DNA of 64,000 nt from an uncultured Bacteroides sp. (GCF_963678845.1 NZ_OY787466.1:1116001-1180000), one strand, 5' to 3'; shown: positions 1-9,648, counted from the first letter of the stretch. Notes: a model not told the origin generated them from the letters alone. A program made the numbers and translations.

Positions 1-468
1 AAACAGTATGTCAGTACTAACGGGTACCAGTTGACCGCAAAGACGTACTGACTTGTCAATCACATCTCTGGCAGAGGTAAACCAGCGCTGTTCGTAGAAT
101 TCTTTATAATTGGGTAAATAAGTTTTTGGAATTACGCCGAGAATCTTTCCACGTTGAAAAACAACTGCCGCATTCAAAAGGATGGTATTTGTCGCAACCG
201 GCATACCTACAATACAAATAATATCTAGTAGGCGGGTATTATTCATCACTTGCATTAATCCCATTTCTGCTTTTTCCAGCAGAAGTTCCTGTGCAAACAG
301 ATCAGCGCAGGTATATCCGGTGATACATAGTTCGGGAAAAGTGATAATCTGAACACCTTTTTCTTCGGCTTCAATTATCATTTTCTCAATTTGTTCAGCA
401 TTATACTGGCAATCGGCTACTTTTACCGGTGGCACTGCTGCAGCCACTTTTACAAATCCGTAGTTCAT
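1..468 (-). CDS. nadE: Glutamine-dependent NAD+ synthetase, N-terminal part (cut by window edge)
   Basis: Only the first 156 residues are in the window; the gene continues past position 1. They form the start of a nitrilase-fold glutaminase domain, which releases ammonia from glutamine for amidation of nicotinate adenine dinucleotide by the synthetase domain further on. Visible features are the catalytic Glu (about E46, in FPELCITGYT) and the catalytic Lys (about K115, in GVIPKTYLPNYKEFYEQRWF); the active Cys lies outside. There is no signal peptide, as expected for a cytosolic enzyme. The start ATG (466-468) follows a plausible promoter at 499-506. Other nitrilase-family amidases share these motifs, but this peptide pattern is typical of two-domain NadE. 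Confidence 0.85.
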   Translation of the reverse strand, partial: MNYGFVKVAAAVPPVKVADCQYNAEQIEKMIIEAEEKGVQIITFPELCITGYTCADLFAQELLLEKAEMGLMQVMNNTRLLDIICIVGMPVATNTILLNAAVVFQRGKILGVIPKTYLPNYKEFYEQRWFTSARDVIDKSVRLCGQLVPVSTDILF

Positions 469-498
469 TTTTCCTTATATTAATCTGATTCGATAATG

Positions 499-506
499 CA
501 AAAATA
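499..506 (-). promoter_or_regulatory. Candidate -7 box for nadE
   Basis: The minus strand reads TATTTTTG, matching the Bacteroides -7 consensus TAnnTTTG, about 30 bp before the nadE start. No clear -33 TTTG was found at the usual distance. Confidence 0.4.
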
Positions 507-598
507 ATGAATTCTAAGTTATTTCGGTTAAATAAACAACTTTATTTATTTGCAGGATGATCATGTCAGTAATATAAGGGAAAATGAAATCTTGCTAA

Positions 599-2026
599 TT
601 AGCGCTTTACTCCGTCTACAGTGATTTTATTATATTCTATCATTGTTGCGTCATCAGTAACAAACAACGGACGTCCGTCGGGCTTTTCATAATGGAAATC
701 AATATTGTTGAACGTGATGTTCTTTGCATGACGGATGTAAAAACCCGAAGCAGGAATGGTGCCAAACATCAATGGATCTGGGTAGATCTTCACTTGTTCA
801 GGAGGAATTATCTTTCCGTCTTCGCTGCTGTAGCCACCTTTATAATAAATGTGGATGTCATTCAGAGAAACGTCTTCAATGATACTTCCGGGTACTCCGC
901 TGATGATGGAAGAGTATTGAGAATCTGCATTATATACATTTACATTGCTGATACGTACTCTTTTCATGCTTCCTCCGGGTGTTCCTTCCGGACTTCTCAT
1001 ACGTCCACCCAGGCGAAGAAATATTGGTGAATTTACAATGTCGCGCATAGTGATGTTGCTTACTACAATGTCTTCCAGATGTCCACCGTCAACACTTTCC
1101 AAAGCCAGACCCCTGCATCGGTCAAAGACACAGTTGGTTATTGCAATGTTTTTAAATCCACCGCTCGATTCAGTTCCCAGTTTTATTCTTCCGCATACAT
1201 ATGCATGATCGGGAGCCTGTGGTTCATCTCTCTCGTAAGTTGCCTTCAGCAAGGTCCCCTGATCAAAACCAGACACAAAACAACTGGTGATAGTTACATT
1301 CTCTGTATCTCTGAAATATCCTAAAGCATAAGATGCTTTCAAAACAATAGCGTCATCCCATGGGGAGTTTACGCTACAGTCTGTGATTCGCACATTCTTG
1401 CAGCAGTCAATATCGAATCCGTCACGGTTGGTATCTACTTTCAGGTTCAGTACGCTAAGATTATCAACGCCTGTTGCAAGTAAGGCAAAGTGTCCGCAAT
1501 GAAGCATGGAGATATCTTTGATATTTACATTCTTACAGCTTCTCAGACTGATAGCTTTGTTCCCTGCTCCGGCCAGGCGGCTTTCCTCACGGGATAACCC
1601 TTTACCGTAAATTAGTCCAGGGCCGCAAATTGTTATATCTTCCAGTCCGATACCCCATATAAGAGAGTTCTGCCAGTGACTGTGACCAAAGTCCTGATAG
1701 CGATAAAATTCGTTCGCTTCGGCAATATCATATCCCTGATCTTTTGTGGGAAAGGCAGCAACAATACGAGCACCCGATTCCAGAAAAAGAGTAATATGGC
1801 TTTTCAGACGGATAGAATAGCAAGCATACTCTCCCGAAGGAACATAGACAGCACCTCCTCCGTCATTGGATGCGCTTAGAATAGCCTGATTGATAGAAGG
1901 AGAGTCTATTGTTTTCCCGTCGCCTTTAGCTCCGAAATCTTTTACGTTGTATATCTTCGCATGAAGATGGAATGTTCCTGTTATAATCAAGAGTATGAAC
2001 AGGATGTATGTTTTAGACTGTATCAT
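599..2026 (-). CDS. GH28 family pectin glycosidase (polygalacturonase/rhamnogalacturonase-like), exported
   Basis: This is a 475-residue protein with a signal peptide (about residues 1-23) and a right-handed parallel beta-helix glycosidase domain of family GH28. It opens with IYNVKDFGAKGDGKT, the classic GH28/pectate-lyase-3 entry motif. The acidic catalytic pair lies in SPWDDAIVLKASY, preceded by DGFDIDCCKNVRI. The usual GHG motif is not obvious, so exact specificity (galacturonan, rhamnogalacturonan or a side-chain linkage) is open. It is the last gene of the five-gene leftward operon, 3 bp after the DUF4450-like gene. By context it hydrolyses galacturonic acid linkages in rhamnogalacturonan in the periplasm or at the cell surface. 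Confidence 0.85.
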   Translation of the reverse strand: MIQSKTYILFILLIITGTFHLHAKIYNVKDFGAKGDGKTIDSPSINQAILSASNDGGGAVYVPSGEYACYSIRLKSHITLFLESGARIVAAFPTKDQGYDIAEANEFYRYQDFGHSHWQNSLIWGIGLEDITICGPGLIYGKGLSREESRLAGAGNKAISLRSCKNVNIKDISMLHCGHFALLATGVDNLSVLNLKVDTNRDGFDIDCCKNVRITDCSVNSPWDDAIVLKASYALGYFRDTENVTITSCFVSGFDQGTLLKATYERDEPQAPDHAYVCGRIKLGTESSGGFKNIAITNCVFDRCRGLALESVDGGHLEDIVVSNITMRDIVNSPIFLRLGGRMRSPEGTPGGSMKRVRISNVNVYNADSQYSSIISGVPGSIIEDVSLNDIHIYYKGGYSSEDGKIIPPEQVKIYPDPLMFGTIPASGFYIRHAKNITFNNIDFHYEKPDGRPLFVTDDATMIEYNKITVDGVKR

Positions 2027-2029
2027 AGA

Positions 2030-2791
2030 TTAAAATTCCTTTTTAAATAGTTCAGGTATCATAAAGCTGTTATAGTCTGCCTTTGTATTTTGGGTGTAAA
2101 AGCAGAAATAAAGCTTGCCGTTGATCAATTTTCTGGTTCCGGTAAGTGCAGGAGCATCAGTTCTCTTTCCGGATTCATGAAAAGTCAGCGGGTTAGTCTG
2201 CTTATGTGCATCAGATAATCTGATATCCGATTCCTCAGGAACAACAGCCTGAATCACTTTCAAGTCCAGACTTTCTCCGTAATAAACCGTGAATGCACTA
2301 CCTTCTACACTAAATACATTGTCTTTGCAGTATTCCGGCTTAAGATCGCTGTCTGTTTTATTAGGAAGTACCTTTGCATAACTACCTCCAAAGCTCCAGA
2401 ATAGGTTTAGTCCTGTAGGTAAATTTACTCCTTCAACTTCCATAACGAAGCCATCGCTATCGGTTAATTTTGCAACTCGGACAATTACTCTTCCTTCTTT
2501 CAGCAGATTATCTTCCAGGGTATAAGTCAATTTCCCATCTTTCTTGTTAAGTTTCACATCCTTCATTTCACTGCACCAAAGACTTTTTTGGTCAGAGATG
2601 AGTCCCAGTTTGAAGTTCCCTGCCATTTGAGGAAAGTGGAATGAAAACTCCGGTGCTTTACATGCCAGCACTCTAGGTTGAGTTTGTGTACCACTTAATA
2701 CAATTGAGAATTTACCATCTCCACCGGCATAAGCATGAATACCGATAAAGATGAATAGTATCGCAAAAATGATTCTATTTAATTTATTCAT
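2030..2791 (-). CDS. Exported small protein resembling a DUF4450-type domain, function unknown
   Basis: This 253-residue protein has a signal peptide (about residues 1-22, cleavage near AYA-GG) followed by a beta-rich region with no catalytic motif I can name. It reads like the N-terminal DUF4450 region of much larger Bacteroides pectin-locus proteins, but stands alone here; that assignment is from memory and tentative. Its start overlaps the end of the upstream GH28 gene by 8 bp, and it ends 3 bp before the next GH28, so it is translated as part of the operon. It may bind carbohydrate or assist a neighbouring glycosidase. The stop codon is clean and the reading frame does not continue, so this is either a reduced family member or a genuine single-domain form. 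Confidence 0.55.
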   Translation of the reverse strand: MNKLNRIIFAILFIFIGIHAYAGGDGKFSIVLSGTQTQPRVLACKAPEFSFHFPQMAGNFKLGLISDQKSLWCSEMKDVKLNKKDGKLTYTLEDNLLKEGRVIVRVAKLTDSDGFVMEVEGVNLPTGLNLFWSFGGSYAKVLPNKTDSDLKPEYCKDNVFSVEGSAFTVYYGESLDLKVIQAVVPEESDIRLSDAHKQTNPLTFHESGKRTDAPALTGTRKLINGKLYFCFYTQNTKADYNSFMIPELFKKEF

Positions 2792-4253
2792 ACAGAATAT
2801 TTGTCTTAAGATTTGTATTCTCTTTAAGTTTTACTTTACTCTTATCAGATACCTTTAGTTTTATGTTTTTCAGGCTGAAATGATCAGTAAAAGTAATTGT
2901 TCCAGCTTCGTTAACTTCTGCCTTGATATTATACAGATAAAAGTGTTCCAGCTTTAATTTGCTGTTCCAGCCGGAAGCTGAAATAAATTGTTTTGCATTT
3001 TGAGCTTTTACATTCGAAAGATACACATTTTTAAAATGCGGGTAACCTTTTTCTGCAGGAACTACCGGAGTTAGCATAATTTTCCAGTGTGCGGGAATCT
3101 CTTTTCCTACATATTTCTCAGGCAAAGTAGAGTAACTATAGCTTGGATTCCAGTTTAAGTCGGCAGCCAACACACTACCCACGCTATCGGCTTTTACATT
3201 GTCCATATAAATATTCTCTACAGTACCGCCTCTGTTCATAGCCGATTTGATACGAAGAGCAGAAGACGTTCCGTATGCTTTCATGTTATACGCCAGAATA
3301 TTACGAATGGAACCGGATGTTTCGCTTCCACAGGTAATTAATCCAGCTCCTTTGCGAGTAATACAATTGCGAATAACCACATATTCCGTGGGGCGGTTAA
3401 CCCTTAGTCCGTCAGCATCTCTTCCCGATTTAATGCAAATATTGTCATCATTACAGTCAATATCGCAGTTCTCGATGAGAATTTTCGTGGAAGAATCAAT
3501 ATCAATACCGTCCGTACTTGGACCATGCCCACCAATGTTATTATTGACATTTATTCCATTGATAGTGCAGTATGAGGAGTATAATACCTGAACAGCCCAG
3601 AATCCAGTTCTCATGACATGAATACCTTGAAGAGAAACATCCGAACTGTTTGAAATTAAGATACCTCTTACTCGTTTGCAGTCATAATCCACAATCCAGC
3701 GAAGGCCTTGTTTCTCATATTCTTTTCGCATTTCCCAATACTTGTCCCAAAATACTTTTCCCTGACAGTCCAATGTTCCTTCTCCTGAGATGGCAGCGTT
3801 CTTTTGGTCAAGTACATTAATCACTGCTGCAGGCCAAACCATCTCAATTCCTGCAATCCGTGATTTGAATTCCGGATAATCATTAATATCTGTACTTGCC
3901 ATCAAAGTAACACCTTTGCCTATGCACAAGTTTACTCCTTTTTTTATAAACAGAGCACCTGTCAGGTAGTTTCCAGATTCAAAAGTTACAGTTCCTCCTC
4001 CATTGGAGCTACATGCATCAATTGCATTTTGTATTTGTTTGGTGCATATAGTCTTTCCATCGTTTACAGCCTGATAATCTTTCACATTAAAGACTTTATT
4101 ATTGGGGTGTGTTCTTGCTCCCACTTTCAAAGCCCAGGAAAGATCATGTTTTTTTTTATCCCCTGCCCATTTAAAAGAGGGGATTGCTTTTTCCTGAGCC
4201 ATACATGTGGTAACTAAAATGGCAAACAGAGAAACTAAAAAACTCTTCTTCAT
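2784..4253 (-). CDS. GH28 family glycosidase (polygalacturonase-like), exported
   Basis: This 489-residue protein has a signal peptide (about residues 1-19, CMA-QE) and a full GH28 beta-helix. The entry motif is VFNVKDYQAVNDGKT. The catalytic region shows STDGIDIDSS followed by DCNDDNICIKSGRD, where the DD pair and IKSG are typical GH28 active-site residues. A later RIKSAMNRGG provides the conserved RIK of the family. The Ser in place of Asn in NTD is a small deviation. It follows the CE12 acetylesterase gene by 22 bp, fitting an enzyme that cuts the deacetylated galacturonate-containing backbone. Exo versus endo action cannot be told from sequence alone. Confidence 0.88.
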   Translation of the reverse strand: MKKSFLVSLFAILVTTCMAQEKAIPSFKWAGDKKKHDLSWALKVGARTHPNNKVFNVKDYQAVNDGKTICTKQIQNAIDACSSNGGGTVTFESGNYLTGALFIKKGVNLCIGKGVTLMASTDINDYPEFKSRIAGIEMVWPAAVINVLDQKNAAISGEGTLDCQGKVFWDKYWEMRKEYEKQGLRWIVDYDCKRVRGILISNSSDVSLQGIHVMRTGFWAVQVLYSSYCTINGINVNNNIGGHGPSTDGIDIDSSTKILIENCDIDCNDDNICIKSGRDADGLRVNRPTEYVVIRNCITRKGAGLITCGSETSGSIRNILAYNMKAYGTSSALRIKSAMNRGGTVENIYMDNVKADSVGSVLAADLNWNPSYSYSTLPEKYVGKEIPAHWKIMLTPVVPAEKGYPHFKNVYLSNVKAQNAKQFISASGWNSKLKLEHFYLYNIKAEVNEAGTITFTDHFSLKNIKLKVSDKSKVKLKENTNLKTNILYE

Positions 4254-4275
4254 ACTTTTCTACTTTACTTTTATA

Positions 4276-5547
4276 TTAATTACCGTCAGGTTTCTCTACT
4301 TCAGTGAAAGGACTTTGATTCCAATGAAAAGAATCAAAGGCATCCGGTTTCTGAGGATTGAATGGCTTATAATCTTTTCTTAAATACTTAACAAGATCCA
4401 GTTTGTTTGCTTTCATCCCTTCAATGATACATTTGGATATTTCGTATGCTCCGTAAGGATTAAAATGGGTATTGTCTGCCAGAGTCTGTGTTTGCCCTGG
4501 ATAAGTATTGGGAGGATAGTGCACAAATGCCTTTGTTGAGGGTTCCACTCCCCATGTTTCATAAAGTGTACGAGTCGTGGCGTTGAGGTCAATTAATGGA
4601 ACATTCTCTTCACGAGCCAGTTTTTTCATAGCATTAGGATATTCTCCATGAGTATCCATTATTTTACCCTGCTCATTAAAGCTTCTTCTTTGAGTTGGAG
4701 TAACCAATACAGGATGTGCACCCCGTGCTTTGGCTTCGGTCACAAATGTACGAAGGCTATTAAAGTATGAGGTGTAAGGACCTTTGTCCGAACCTTTCTG
4801 TTTCTGGTCATTGTGGCCAAATTCAACAAAGATATAATCGCCGGCTTTCATCTGAGTCAGAGCTTTCTTAAGTCTTCCAGCAGCAATAAAAGTGTTAGCT
4901 GATTCTCCTGATTCTGCATAGTTGGCAAAGCAAACATGCTCGTCAAAGAATCGGGTAATCATTTGTCCCCAGCTTGCCCAAGGTTCATTATCCTGATCTA
5001 CCACAGTTGAGTCTCCGAAAAGGAAAATAGTGGGAACATTATTCACTTTCTCAATGGTGATTGTTTCTATAAGAGCATCGTCTCCATTAAATTCCAAAGT
5101 CAGTTTATCGTCCCAGTTGAGCTTCTTCTTTTCCCGTGCTTTGATTTTTACATATTCGTTCTCACTGATCTTAGCATTACGCTTATTTATAATAAATGTT
5201 TTTTCAATAATTTTTCCTTTCTTAGTAGGGAGGTTCTCGATGAAAAGACGGCGTGATTCTCCTCTTACAGTTGTTATTCCTGCTTTATTTTTAGATCCAA
5301 TTCTTATGGTCACTTTATAATTACCATCTGGAACTTGAACAGAAAAATAGAAAGGCTTGTTTTCTCCTGCTGAAGAAGGTTGGAGATCATACCCGTATCC
5401 TTTTTCGTTATTATATCTGCTTGAAGGATCTATTTTTATATATCCTTTTGGAGCCTTTTCTGATGTAAAATCGAACTTAAACTGTTTTTTCTGTGCAGCA
5501 CAAAAAGAGCTTATTAATAGAACGATAGCTAATAGTTTAAATCTCAT
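4276..5547 (-). CDS. Rhamnogalacturonan acetylesterase, CE12 family, with N-terminal beta domain
   Basis: This 423-residue SGNH-fold esterase removes acetyl groups from galacturonic acid in rhamnogalacturonan I, opening the backbone to lyases and hydrolases. A signal peptide (residues 1-18) is followed by about 140 residues of beta-rich sequence that look like an accessory module. The esterase domain starts at IFLFGDST (nucleophile S180), continues with FVEFGHND (oxyanion residues) and ends with the Asp/His pair in DNTHFNPYG (D358, H361). It lies between the GH2 and GH28 genes with gaps of 18 and 22 bp, so it is one operon. The substrate follows from family and context; related CE12 enzymes act on other acetylated sugars. 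Confidence 0.88.
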   Translation of the reverse strand: MRFKLLAIVLLISSFCAAQKKQFKFDFTSEKAPKGYIKIDPSSRYNNEKGYGYDLQPSSAGENKPFYFSVQVPDGNYKVTIRIGSKNKAGITTVRGESRRLFIENLPTKKGKIIEKTFIINKRNAKISENEYVKIKAREKKKLNWDDKLTLEFNGDDALIETITIEKVNNVPTIFLFGDSTVVDQDNEPWASWGQMITRFFDEHVCFANYAESGESANTFIAAGRLKKALTQMKAGDYIFVEFGHNDQKQKGSDKGPYTSYFNSLRTFVTEAKARGAHPVLVTPTQRRSFNEQGKIMDTHGEYPNAMKKLAREENVPLIDLNATTRTLYETWGVEPSTKAFVHYPPNTYPGQTQTLADNTHFNPYGAYEISKCIIEGMKANKLDLVKYLRKDYKPFNPQKPDAFDSFHWNQSPFTEVEKPDGN

Positions 5548-5565
5548 ATTTTATTCTTTTTATCT

Positions 5566-8454
5566 TTAAATACCTTTATCTCCCTTCACTGGCTTTAATT
5601 CGTCCGGTGAATCTTTTGTAAACATGTCAACCTTCTTTGCTTTTTTAGTAAACAAATCCTTTATAGTCTGGAGTGGAATAACCGTTTGAGGACGGAAATT
5701 GTCGGAATTCATATAATCTAAAATAGCTTTATACATCTGACGTGCAACAATTCTGTTATCTGGATCCGATTTTATATCCATGCTTGTCATCATCAATTTG
5801 CCATTTAATACTTTCGCTTCAAAGAGCATTCCTATTTTACGGCTTACAAACCAGGTGTCAATGCTTTGCACCAATGGTTGAAAATCGGCAGGGAAATCAG
5901 TAAACTGTATAACCTGAGCTTTGTTTAGCAGTTCCCACCATTGCAGGTTGCTGTAATAATCCGTAGGGAAGTTTTTGAAAAGAGGGTGGTAATTGTTCAC
6001 AAAGATTCCAGTTGTGTGTGGAGGACGCATTTTAAACCATGAAGTATTCCAGAATACAGGTGTGAAATACTGTACAACCTCTTTTCCATAAGTAACTTTT
6101 CCGGCAGCAGTAAGCAGCACATTTCCACCATTCTTTAATATCTCTGTAGCTTTTTCGTCTACTGAATCAGTAACGTAAACAGATCCCTTATTCATATTCA
6201 CGGTTGCAGGATATACCCAGAAGTTCCAATCGTTCACAGCTTCTGTACCTTCAACTGCGATTTCCAGATTTAACTTCTGAGCTTTCTCTATTGAGCTGAG
6301 TGCAAATTTCACAGAACCCAGATTAAAGCAGTTGCCTACTGGAATATCTTTAGTGCTAACGATGCCTTTAGAGAATACTTTACCAAATTCATCTGTTATC
6401 TTATAAGTAGACTTTGCATTTTTTAATTCACTCTTACCAAAATTGGCAATTTCAATATCTGCCTGAAAGGTTTCATTATTCTTAAAAACAAATTTCTGTA
6501 ATCTTGCCAGAGGAACTGCTGGACTGCAAAAACGGCGGAATTCAGGTGCATTGATGTATCCCTTTTCTTCCCAGAATACATTCAGCGGACCTACTAAGGC
6601 TGTTCCCTGACCAGAATAATCATTCAGACTTAATAACTGGAATCCTGCATAATCTGGTGTGCGCAATGTTTTTTCAATTTCATTCTTGTAACACAAAGCC
6701 TGAAGCTTTCCCGAAGCCATCATAAAGTCGTGTCCCATATCTCCCATGCTACCAGCTTCAAGCAAATCTTTGAATATCTCAAAGTTCTTGGCTTTATTAA
6801 CACCAGTATACTTCTTTATTTCATCAAAATCAGGGAAAACACACCATTGTCCCGTTTCGTGAGAAACATAAGGTTGCTTCACTGAGTCAATTTTTGCACG
6901 ATAGTCGGACATTGATTCAGGTTTTGAATTGACCCAATCCAGTCCGCGTGCTCCAGCTTTTACATGATACTGGCTTTTTGGTTGCCATTGCCAGCTACCT
7001 CCCACGGAAGCGCCGGTGTATACTCTGCGAGAATCTTTTGCTTTCCAGTAATCTACAAATTTACTAACCCATGCAACCCAGCGTCCGGATGGTTCATTAC
7101 CGCAGGCAAGCATACAGAAAGATGGATAGTTGCCATATTCTTTAGCCATACGGATGGTTTCGTCCATCAAATATTTATCAATAGGTTGTCCCATTCCAAG
7201 CTTTGGTCCGTGATTTGGCCAGCTTGGTCCTTCAGGTTGAAGGTAAAAACCAACTAAATCTGCTGCCTCAAATGCAGCTGCCGGTGGACAGAAAGAATGG
7301 AAACGCATGTGATTTAATCCATAGTTCTTGCAAATATGGAACACTCTTTCCCAGTCTTCAAGCTGCATAGGAGCATACCCGGTTAAAGGGAAGTCACAGT
7401 TCTCAACAGTTCCACGAAGTACGGTCTTATTTCCGTTCACATAAAAGTATTTACCCTTTATAGTAAAGTTACGCATACCAAACTGAACTTCTTTCTCATC
7501 ACTCTTATCTCCGTATACAATCTTAGCTTTTAATTTGTATAATGCAGGGTCAAATTCATCCCAGGTCAACATTCCATCTCCCATAGGAAGTTCCATTTCA
7601 AGAGAGAGTGTGTCATTCTTAATCACAATATTCTTTGAAACCGGTAGGGGAGTATGAGCCCTTTCCGAATTGAAGCTTTGAGCAGATAGTATTACCTTTG
7701 CAGATACATTCTTAAGCTTATCTGATATTAACTGTATCTTAACAAGTGCTTTTTTGTTTGCTACGTCAGGATAAACTTGTATGTCGTCAAAGTGAATAGT
7801 GGAGCCTGCAGTAAGAGTCATCTTTCCTACAATTCCATTCCAGTTACCCTGTGTCTGGTCTGTTACACTATGTGAATCGGGGCCTACATTAATCTCTTTC
7901 AAACGATTATCTATGCGGATAGAAATCTTACATTTGCCTGCACGAAGATAACTGGTAAGATCGTACACATGAGGAACACAAAGACTGTTTTGCATTCCTA
8001 CTTTCTTGTCATTAACCCAAACAGTGGTTTCTATATGAGGACGTTCCAGTGAAAGAACTATACGTTTCCCTTTCCAGGATGAAGGTATGATAACATCCTT
8101 TTGATACCAGGCTACACCCACATAATGTTTATCGGGAGTGAGGAAGAAGGGTAATTTAATATTTCCTTCTATTCTGTATTTTTCCATGAAAGGATTATAG
8201 TAATAAGAACTGTCATAAAGACTACCAGTCCATTTGGTGCGGACACTAACATCATCACCTCTCAATTTTTCAGGCATTGATCCCGGAAGATTAATTTCTT
8301 CTTTTAAACGATTCTTGAACCATTGTTCAACTACTCCGGCATCTTGTCTATCTATCTGGAAGTTCCATTTTCCAGAAAGATCGATGCTATTCTGAGCATA
8401 TATTACATGGGCGAATAATAATGATAAAATGATTGATGAAATAATTCTTTTCAT
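5566..8454 (-). CDS. GH2 family glycoside hydrolase (beta-galactosidase-like), exported
   Basis: This is a 962-residue retaining glycosidase with a signal peptide (residues 1-20). The order is an N-terminal sugar-binding jelly-roll (GKWNFQID to about residue 210), an immunoglobulin-like domain, a TIM barrel from about 330 to 620, and a C-terminal extension of about 340 residues. The acid/base Glu is E454 in GNEPSG and the nucleophile is E533 in SHETGQW. As first gene of the leftward operon it sets expression of the four genes after it. The likely job is removal of beta-galactose or another beta-linked side-chain residue from rhamnogalacturonan; GH2 also covers beta-glucuronidase and beta-mannosidase, so the sugar is not certain. 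Confidence 0.85.
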   Translation of the reverse strand: MKRIISSIILSLLFAHVIYAQNSIDLSGKWNFQIDRQDAGVVEQWFKNRLKEEINLPGSMPEKLRGDDVSVRTKWTGSLYDSSYYYNPFMEKYRIEGNIKLPFFLTPDKHYVGVAWYQKDVIIPSSWKGKRIVLSLERPHIETTVWVNDKKVGMQNSLCVPHVYDLTSYLRAGKCKISIRIDNRLKEINVGPDSHSVTDQTQGNWNGIVGKMTLTAGSTIHFDDIQVYPDVANKKALVKIQLISDKLKNVSAKVILSAQSFNSERAHTPLPVSKNIVIKNDTLSLEMELPMGDGMLTWDEFDPALYKLKAKIVYGDKSDEKEVQFGMRNFTIKGKYFYVNGNKTVLRGTVENCDFPLTGYAPMQLEDWERVFHICKNYGLNHMRFHSFCPPAAAFEAADLVGFYLQPEGPSWPNHGPKLGMGQPIDKYLMDETIRMAKEYGNYPSFCMLACGNEPSGRWVAWVSKFVDYWKAKDSRRVYTGASVGGSWQWQPKSQYHVKAGARGLDWVNSKPESMSDYRAKIDSVKQPYVSHETGQWCVFPDFDEIKKYTGVNKAKNFEIFKDLLEAGSMGDMGHDFMMASGKLQALCYKNEIEKTLRTPDYAGFQLLSLNDYSGQGTALVGPLNVFWEEKGYINAPEFRRFCSPAVPLARLQKFVFKNNETFQADIEIANFGKSELKNAKSTYKITDEFGKVFSKGIVSTKDIPVGNCFNLGSVKFALSSIEKAQKLNLEIAVEGTEAVNDWNFWVYPATVNMNKGSVYVTDSVDEKATEILKNGGNVLLTAAGKVTYGKEVVQYFTPVFWNTSWFKMRPPHTTGIFVNNYHPLFKNFPTDYYSNLQWWELLNKAQVIQFTDFPADFQPLVQSIDTWFVSRKIGMLFEAKVLNGKLMMTSMDIKSDPDNRIVARQMYKAILDYMNSDNFRPQTVIPLQTIKDLFTKKAKKVDMFTKDSPDELKPVKGDKGI

Positions 8455-8480
8455 AATATTTACTTAATGATTTTGCGTTG

Positions 8481-8488
8481 CTAAGATA
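8481..8488 (-). promoter_or_regulatory. Candidate -7 box for the GH2 operon
   Basis: The minus strand reads TATCTTAG, one mismatch from TAnnTTTG, 26 bp before the GH2 start. It is placed mainly because the operator-like element at 8520-8535 lies 31 bp upstream, the same spacing as at the other promoters of this locus. Confidence 0.45.
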
Positions 8489-8519
8489 CTGTCTTTTTAT
8501 ATTTTGTTAAATAGAAAGC

Positions 8520-8535
8520 TGTACATAAACATAGA
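8520..8535 (-). promoter_or_regulatory. Candidate HTCS operator, GH2 operon copy
   Basis: The minus strand reads TCTATGTTTATGTACA, matching 11 of 16 positions of the susC/PL11 element TACATGyAwTTGTACG. It ends 31 bp before the -7 box, as in the other copies. Confidence 0.5.
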
Positions 8536-8600
8536 AATTCGTATAGACATACTATTATAAAAGCGTTTTTGTACAATAATACATTTGTTTTATTCCTCTG

Positions 8601-8616
8601 TATATGGAATGTTTGC
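8601..8616 (+). promoter_or_regulatory. Weak candidate HTCS operator, GH43-GH42 copy
   Basis: TATATGGAATGTTTGC keeps the left half of the element (TAnATGnAwT) but not the right half (TGTACG). It ends 31 bp before the -7 box at 8648. Another GTAC-containing stretch, TTTGTACAATAATACATTTG at 8568-8587, lies further upstream and could be an alternative site. Confidence 0.3.
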
Positions 8617-8647
8617 ATTAACTTTTTAAATATTCGTTTTATAAGTT

Positions 8648-8655
8648 TATATTTG
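8648..8655 (+). promoter_or_regulatory. Candidate -7 box for GH43-GH42
   Basis: TATATTTG fits TAnnTTTG, 41 bp before the GH43 start. A -33 TTTG is not present at 19-21 bp, consistent with an activator-dependent promoter. Confidence 0.5.
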
Positions 8656-8696
8656 CGTTTACATTATTACATCTTATTATCTAATTTGATTATTTT

Positions 8697-9632
8697 ATGA
8701 AAAGAGTTTTTACTTACCTTTTTTTCTTTGTGGTAACATTGCTTTCTGCGCAAGGAAAAACATATTTATTCTCATACTTCACAGGTAATAGTGAAGATGG
8801 TCTTCATCTGGCTTACAGTCGTGACGGATTAACATGGACAGCCTTAAAAAATGGAAAGTCATTTTTATCGGCCACAGTTGGAAAAGATAAATTGATGAGA
8901 GATCCAAGTATATGTCAATCACCGGATGGAACCTTTCACATGGTGTGGACTTCCAGCTGGACTGATAGGATTATTGGTTATGCTTCCTCTAAAGATTTAA
9001 TAACCTGGTCGGAACAAAAAGCAATTCCGGTAATGATGCATGAACCTACAGCGCATAATTGTTGGGCACCCGAATTGTTTTATGACAAGCCTTCAAAAAA
9101 CTATTATATCTTTTGGGCTACAACTATTCCCGGAAGGCATAAAGAAGTTGCTACCAGCGCAAGTGAAAAGGGGTTGAATCATCGTATTTATTATGTCACA
9201 ACCAAAGATTTTAATACATTCTCCGAAACCAAGATGTTCTTTGACCCCGATTTTAGTGCTATTGATGCAGCTATAGTTAAGGATAAAAGTGGTGAACTAA
9301 TTATGGTTGTGAAGAACGAAAACTCAAATCCTCCCGAAAAGAATATTCGTATAACCAAAACAAAGAATATAAAAGATGGATTCCCTGTTCAGGTTTCAGA
9401 ACCTATTACCGGAAATTATTGGGCAGAAGGACCTTCTCCTTTAGTTGTTGGCGATTCTTTGTATGTGTACTTTGATAAATACCGTGAACATAAATACGGT
9501 GCCGTTCGTTCAAAAGACCGCATTCATTGGGAAGATGTCTCTTCTTTGGTTTCTTTTCCTAAAGGAATACGCCACGGAACTGCATTTAGAGTTAAAAGAT
9601 CGGTATTAAAGCAGCTTTTGAAAGAAAATTGA
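8697..9632 (+). CDS. GH43-type glycosidase (arabinosidase-like), exported
   Basis: This 311-residue protein has a signal peptide (residues 1-19, LSA-QG) and a single five-bladed beta-propeller domain of the GH43 clan. Candidate catalytic acids are D69 (in MRDPSIC, general base), D190 (in SAIDAAIVKD, pKa modulator) and E244 (in WAEGPSP, general acid). HNCWAPELFYD, with a conserved WAPE, is also typical. It starts a two-gene rightward unit with the GH42 gene 16 bp downstream, and likely removes alpha-L-arabinofuranose or a related sugar from pectic side chains. Substrate is inferred; GH43 also includes xylosidases and galactosidases. Confidence 0.8.
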   Translation: MKRVFTYLFFFVVTLLSAQGKTYLFSYFTGNSEDGLHLAYSRDGLTWTALKNGKSFLSATVGKDKLMRDPSICQSPDGTFHMVWTSSWTDRIIGYASSKDLITWSEQKAIPVMMHEPTAHNCWAPELFYDKPSKNYYIFWATTIPGRHKEVATSASEKGLNHRIYYVTTKDFNTFSETKMFFDPDFSAIDAAIVKDKSGELIMVVKNENSNPPEKNIRITKTKNIKDGFPVQVSEPITGNYWAEGPSPLVVGDSLYVYFDKYREHKYGAVRSKDRIHWEDVSSLVSFPKGIRHGTAFRVKRSVLKQLLKEN

Positions 9633-9648
9633 TTTTAAAGAAATAACT

